A stretch of 52,545 nt of DNA from SAR202 cluster bacterium (GTDB lineage: Bacteria; Chloroflexota; Dehalococcoidia; Lucifugimonadales; Lucifugimonadaceae), in assembly GCA_008373165.1 (NCBI GenBank), contig RQOU01000094.1, positions 1-52,545 of the forward strand. Reading direction: 5' to 3'. Below, one piece after another: positions 49,405 through 52,545 of this stretch; the stretch's first letter is position 1, and each line of letters starts with the position of its first letter. The position numbers and the translations under genes were made by a program. Below the pieces are notes generated by a model. It saw only the letters and a program-made list of their open reading frames with translations. It was not told where the DNA came from and ran no database searches.

Positions 49405-50672
49405 GTAATCCAGATATTGGTATTGATCCGTCTAACGTAGCTGGTGCAGAGGCGGTCGATCGCCCCACAAGTGCATTGGCTGTTCCATCATTCCGGATTT
49501 ATTTTGTTGGCACAATATTAGCGATGAATGCGCTGCGGTTAGGGGCGGTGGCTCAAGGTCTACTGATGTGGGATTTAACAGGTTCTACCCTGAGTTTGGG
49601 TGGAGTTGCAGCTGCTACAGCTATACCAATGGTGTTGGTTAACATTTTTGGTGGGGTGCTTGCTGATCGTTATGAAGCCAAATTCCTTCTTGGAGGGTCA
49701 TCGCTGATCGGGGCGTTGCTTCTGGTTGTTCTAGGTATTCTTGATATAACCAACACAGTTCAGACTTGGCACGTGTTTTCGTTTTCTTTGATTTCTGGAT
49801 TTGTCGCTGGCGCGGACCAGCCTTCCCGACAGGCTTATTTCCCGTCTCTTGTACCTGCGTCAGCGATTAAAAGTGCAGTGACAATTAATGGATCACTTAT
49901 CGCATCAGCATCGGTAGTGGCTCCGACACTGGGAGGGTTATTGATTGCCGCGCTTGGTACACATGTGGGCTTTTTTGTGGCTTCACTGGGCTGGTTCGCC
50001 ATGTTTGTTGCAACTTTAATTTTGCCAAGGCGTGGAGCATCTTCATTTCATCGTAGCGTGCTACGAGATCTAGGCACAGGATTTGGGTTCATATTTAGGA
50101 ATAGAGTTTTATTAGTTTTTATGATCCTAGCTTTCGCGAACATGTTGATGGTATTCGGATGGATCGGTATGTTGCCGGCGTATGTTGATCTATTCGGAGG
50201 AGGTGCCAGAGAAGTCGGATTTATGTTTTCTTCTGCGGGTATAGGTGCGTTTAGTGGGATTTTGGTTGCAGGAAAAGTTTCTTCTGGTCGATATATGGGT
50301 TGGATGATTTTAGGTGGAGCCGCTTCGTTTTCTGCCATCATGTTGGCAGTTTCTAATTCACCTTCGATCGTAATAGCGATGGTGCTGGCTGCTATGGCGC
50401 ACTTTGGGAATGGCCTGTTTAATATTTCCTTGATCGTCGCGGTTCAACTACGTGTTCCAGAAGATATCCGCGGTCGTGTTATGGGCGTGTTTGCCATCTC
50501 ACAGAGCATTGGACTACTTGGTGGCTTATGGACCGGTGTTCTGTCGAGTTTAATTGGTCTCAGAGACGGGATGATGGTTGGGCCATTGATCCTTTTGCTC
50601 ATGATAATTACGATCTTGTTTACCCAGCCAAAGATTAGAAAATTGCATGAAGATCCAGCACACGATAGATGA
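49401..50672 (+). CDS. MFS transporter, paralog of upstream gene
   Basis: Multi-TM; FGGVLADRYEAKFLLGG, RVPEDIRGRVMGVFAI; GTGA overlap with upstream MFS gene. Confidence 0.9.
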   Translation: MSNPDIGIDPSNVAGAEAVDRPTSALAVPSFRIYFVGTILAMNALRLGAVAQGLLMWDLTGSTLSLGGVAAATAIPMVLVNIFGGVLADRYEAKFLLGGSSLIGALLLVVLGILDITNTVQTWHVFSFSLISGFVAGADQPSRQAYFPSLVPASAIKSAVTINGSLIASASVVAPTLGGLLIAALGTHVGFFVASLGWFAMFVATLILPRRGASSFHRSVLRDLGTGFGFIFRNRVLLVFMILAFANMLMVFGWIGMLPAYVDLFGGGAREVGFMFSSAGIGAFSGILVAGKVSSGRYMGWMILGGAASFSAIMLAVSNSPSIVIAMVLAAMAHFGNGLFNISLIVAVQLRVPEDIRGRVMGVFAISQSIGLLGGLWTGVLSSLIGLRDGMMVGPLILLLMIITILFTQPKIRKLHEDPAHDR

Positions 50673-50711
50673 TCCTATTAACCATTGCATATAGTCTGTA
50701 TTTAGATAATT

Positions 50712-51806
50712 ATGATTCCCAAAGATATGCAGATCGATCTTAATTCGGTTCGGCGAAGGCTAGAACGTAAAGAAGAGTCCTTGTCACCATATGCAACTCG
50801 ATCAATGGATGCAGTTCGTGAGATCCCAGAGTTGCCATCAGCGACGCGCACTGAGTTCCAACGTGATCGTGATAGGGTAATTCATGCGAATTCGTTCAGA
50901 CGCCTGAAGCATAAAAGTCAGGTTTTCGTTGCGCCACAGGGAGACCACTTCACCACTCGTTTAACTCATGTTATTGAGGTGTCTCAAGTAGGTCGGTCGA
51001 TAGCGCGCGGTTTGAATCTCAATGAAGATTTAGTCGAAGCTATCGGTCTTGGTCATGATCTTGGTCATACTCCGTTTGGTCATATTGGTGAAAGTGTTTT
51101 AGATCAAGTATTGGTTGGTGGTTTTCATCACAGTAGGCACTCTGTAAGGCTGATTACCCAATTGGAAAAAAATGGTAAAGGCTTGAATCTGACTGAAGAC
51201 GTTATAGAGGGGATCAGGCATCACTCCAAGCCAGAAGGGAAGTTTTTGTCGCGTGATGCAGTGGGGAATCTCACACTGGAAGCGCAGATAGTAAGAATTT
51301 CAGATGCGCTAGCTTACCTGGCTCATGATATTTTAGACGCGTTGCGATCAGACTTTATTCAACTCCAAGATCTACCCAGCGAAGCGGTGTCCGCACTGGG
51401 AGAACGTCATTCTCAACGTGTAAATACGGTTGTTGAAAATGTCATTGAATCGTCTTGGGACTGTTCTGGAGAAGTAGATCTTTCAGATGATGTAAAACCG
51501 TGGATACGTATGTCTCCCGAGTTAGGGCAAATAGTCACGGATCTGCGTGTTTTTATGTTTGAGCGTTTTTATCACCCAATTAGTGCGTCTCTTGAAGGGA
51601 GAAAGGCAGCGGCAATTGTCGGCGTGTTATTTGAACACTTCAAGTCTAACCCTGATTTAATTCCTGATTGGTTGCGTGAGCTTTCTGGATCTGCTGAACT
51701 GGCTGCAGCTGACTATGTCTGTGGGATGACTGACAACTATGCCTTGATCATGGCCGAGCAGATTGAGCCAGGATTAAGTGACGGGGTATTTCAGGGCCGA
51801 ATCTGA
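50712..51806 (+). CDS. dgt: dGTP triphosphohydrolase-like HD-domain protein
   Basis: RTEFQRDRDRVIHANSFRRLKHKSQVF, RLTHVIEVSQVGRSIAR, GLGHDLGHTPFGHIGE. Confidence 0.96.
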   Translation: MIPKDMQIDLNSVRRRLERKEESLSPYATRSMDAVREIPELPSATRTEFQRDRDRVIHANSFRRLKHKSQVFVAPQGDHFTTRLTHVIEVSQVGRSIARGLNLNEDLVEAIGLGHDLGHTPFGHIGESVLDQVLVGGFHHSRHSVRLITQLEKNGKGLNLTEDVIEGIRHHSKPEGKFLSRDAVGNLTLEAQIVRISDALAYLAHDILDALRSDFIQLQDLPSEAVSALGERHSQRVNTVVENVIESSWDCSGEVDLSDDVKPWIRMSPELGQIVTDLRVFMFERFYHPISASLEGRKAAAIVGVLFEHFKSNPDLIPDWLRELSGSAELAAADYVCGMTDNYALIMAEQIEPGLSDGVFQGRI

Positions 51807-51971
51807 AATTCGCCGAAAATTGCCCTTCCGTAGAGCATTACCCAGTGATTAGTCTACGTATACTCTTTCCAGCAGTTTGGCCTACCTGATTACGTGTGGA
51901 ATTTTCTTTCGGTGACATAGGCGATTTTGTTTTTAAGCGGTTTGATCTATGATCGTTTTAGTCTGGTAGTT

Positions 51972-52545
51972 ATGGCTTTAGTTGATGAGGTAAAAAACCG
52001 GTCCGATATTCTTCAAGTCATTTCAGAATATGTCGACTTGGATGTTTCGTCGCGTCAGCCAAAAGCACTTTGCCCTTTCCACGTTGAGCGTACTCCGTCT
52101 TTCGTTATATATCCCGATACCGGAAGTTGGCGTTGTTATGGTGGATGTTCTGAGGGCGGAGATGTTATTTCCTTTGTGATGAAAAAGGAGAATATGTCGT
52201 TTGCCCAGGCATTGGAAAATTTGGCGGATCGTGCTGGTATCAAACGAGATGTTTTTGATAAGAATGTTTCTAAGAAACCTGTCACTAAGATCTTTGATGC
52301 TAACGACATTTCTGCTGAGTATTTCTTATCAAGACTGAAAGCTCCGGCTGGCGATACAGTTCGCGAATATCTGGTTGACCGGGGTATTGACATTGAAACA
52401 GCTGCACGCAGGGGTCTTGGATTTGCTCCAAGCGGTATGGAAACGCTTTCAGGTCATTTGCGTACTAGGAGTGTTCAAGGCAGCACAGCTCGTGATGCAG
52501 GTCTCATAACCCGAAAACGTGACGGTGAATGGCGAGATATGTTCA
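51972..52545 (+). CDS. dnaG: DNA primase, partial, runs off the right edge
   Basis: Manual translation from ATG 51972: MALVDEVKNRSDILQVISEYVDLDVSSRQPKALCPFHVERTPSFVIYPDTGSWRCYGGCSEGGDVISFVMKKE...; CHC2 zinc-finger plus primase N-terminal domain; absent from the ORF track. Confidence 0.96.
   Translation, partial: MALVDEVKNRSDILQVISEYVDLDVSSRQPKALCPFHVERTPSFVIYPDTGSWRCYGGCSEGGDVISFVMKKENMSFAQALENLADRAGIKRDVFDKNVSKKPVTKIFDANDISAEYFLSRLKAPAGDTVREYLVDRGIDIETAARRGLGFAPSGMETLSGHLRTRSVQGSTARDAGLITRKRDGEWRDMF

Noticed and set aside
52070-52160. DnaG zinc finger with C-YGG-C spacing instead of CFGCG as an unusual feature
   Set aside because: The CxxxC variant (e.g. CFGAC-type) occurs in other bacterial primases, so it is not novel.

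Overview
The window is a bacterial chromosomal segment, densely packed and mostly housekeeping. Gene content (enolase-superfamily dehydratases, NHL propellers, SDRs, fakAB-recG, an arg cluster, glmS-MFS-MFS-dgt-dnaG) suggests a Chloroflexota/SAR202-like marine lineage, but that is inference only. I assign about 50 CDS, one tRNA-Pro(CGG) and one Rho-independent terminator. I found no CRISPR array, prophage, IS element or large repeat. The strongest hidden signal is selD. The supplied ORF track starts it at 40587, but the reading frame continues upstream through an in-frame UGA to an ATG at 40713. This gives MNEKSVRLTELAACAGUAGKLSQ..., with Sec at codon 17, the position of the E. coli SelD catalytic Cys17. 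A short hairpin with a G-initiated loop lies about 30 nt after the UGA and is a plausible bacterial SECIS. Other gene-model problems are recF (the conserved N-terminus IYLSRLSLAGFRNH has no ATG/GTG/TTG start; an AUC codon sits 7 nt after a good Shine-Dalgarno) and two edge-truncated genes missing from the ORF track (a GH32 glycosidase at 1-712 and dnaG from 51972).
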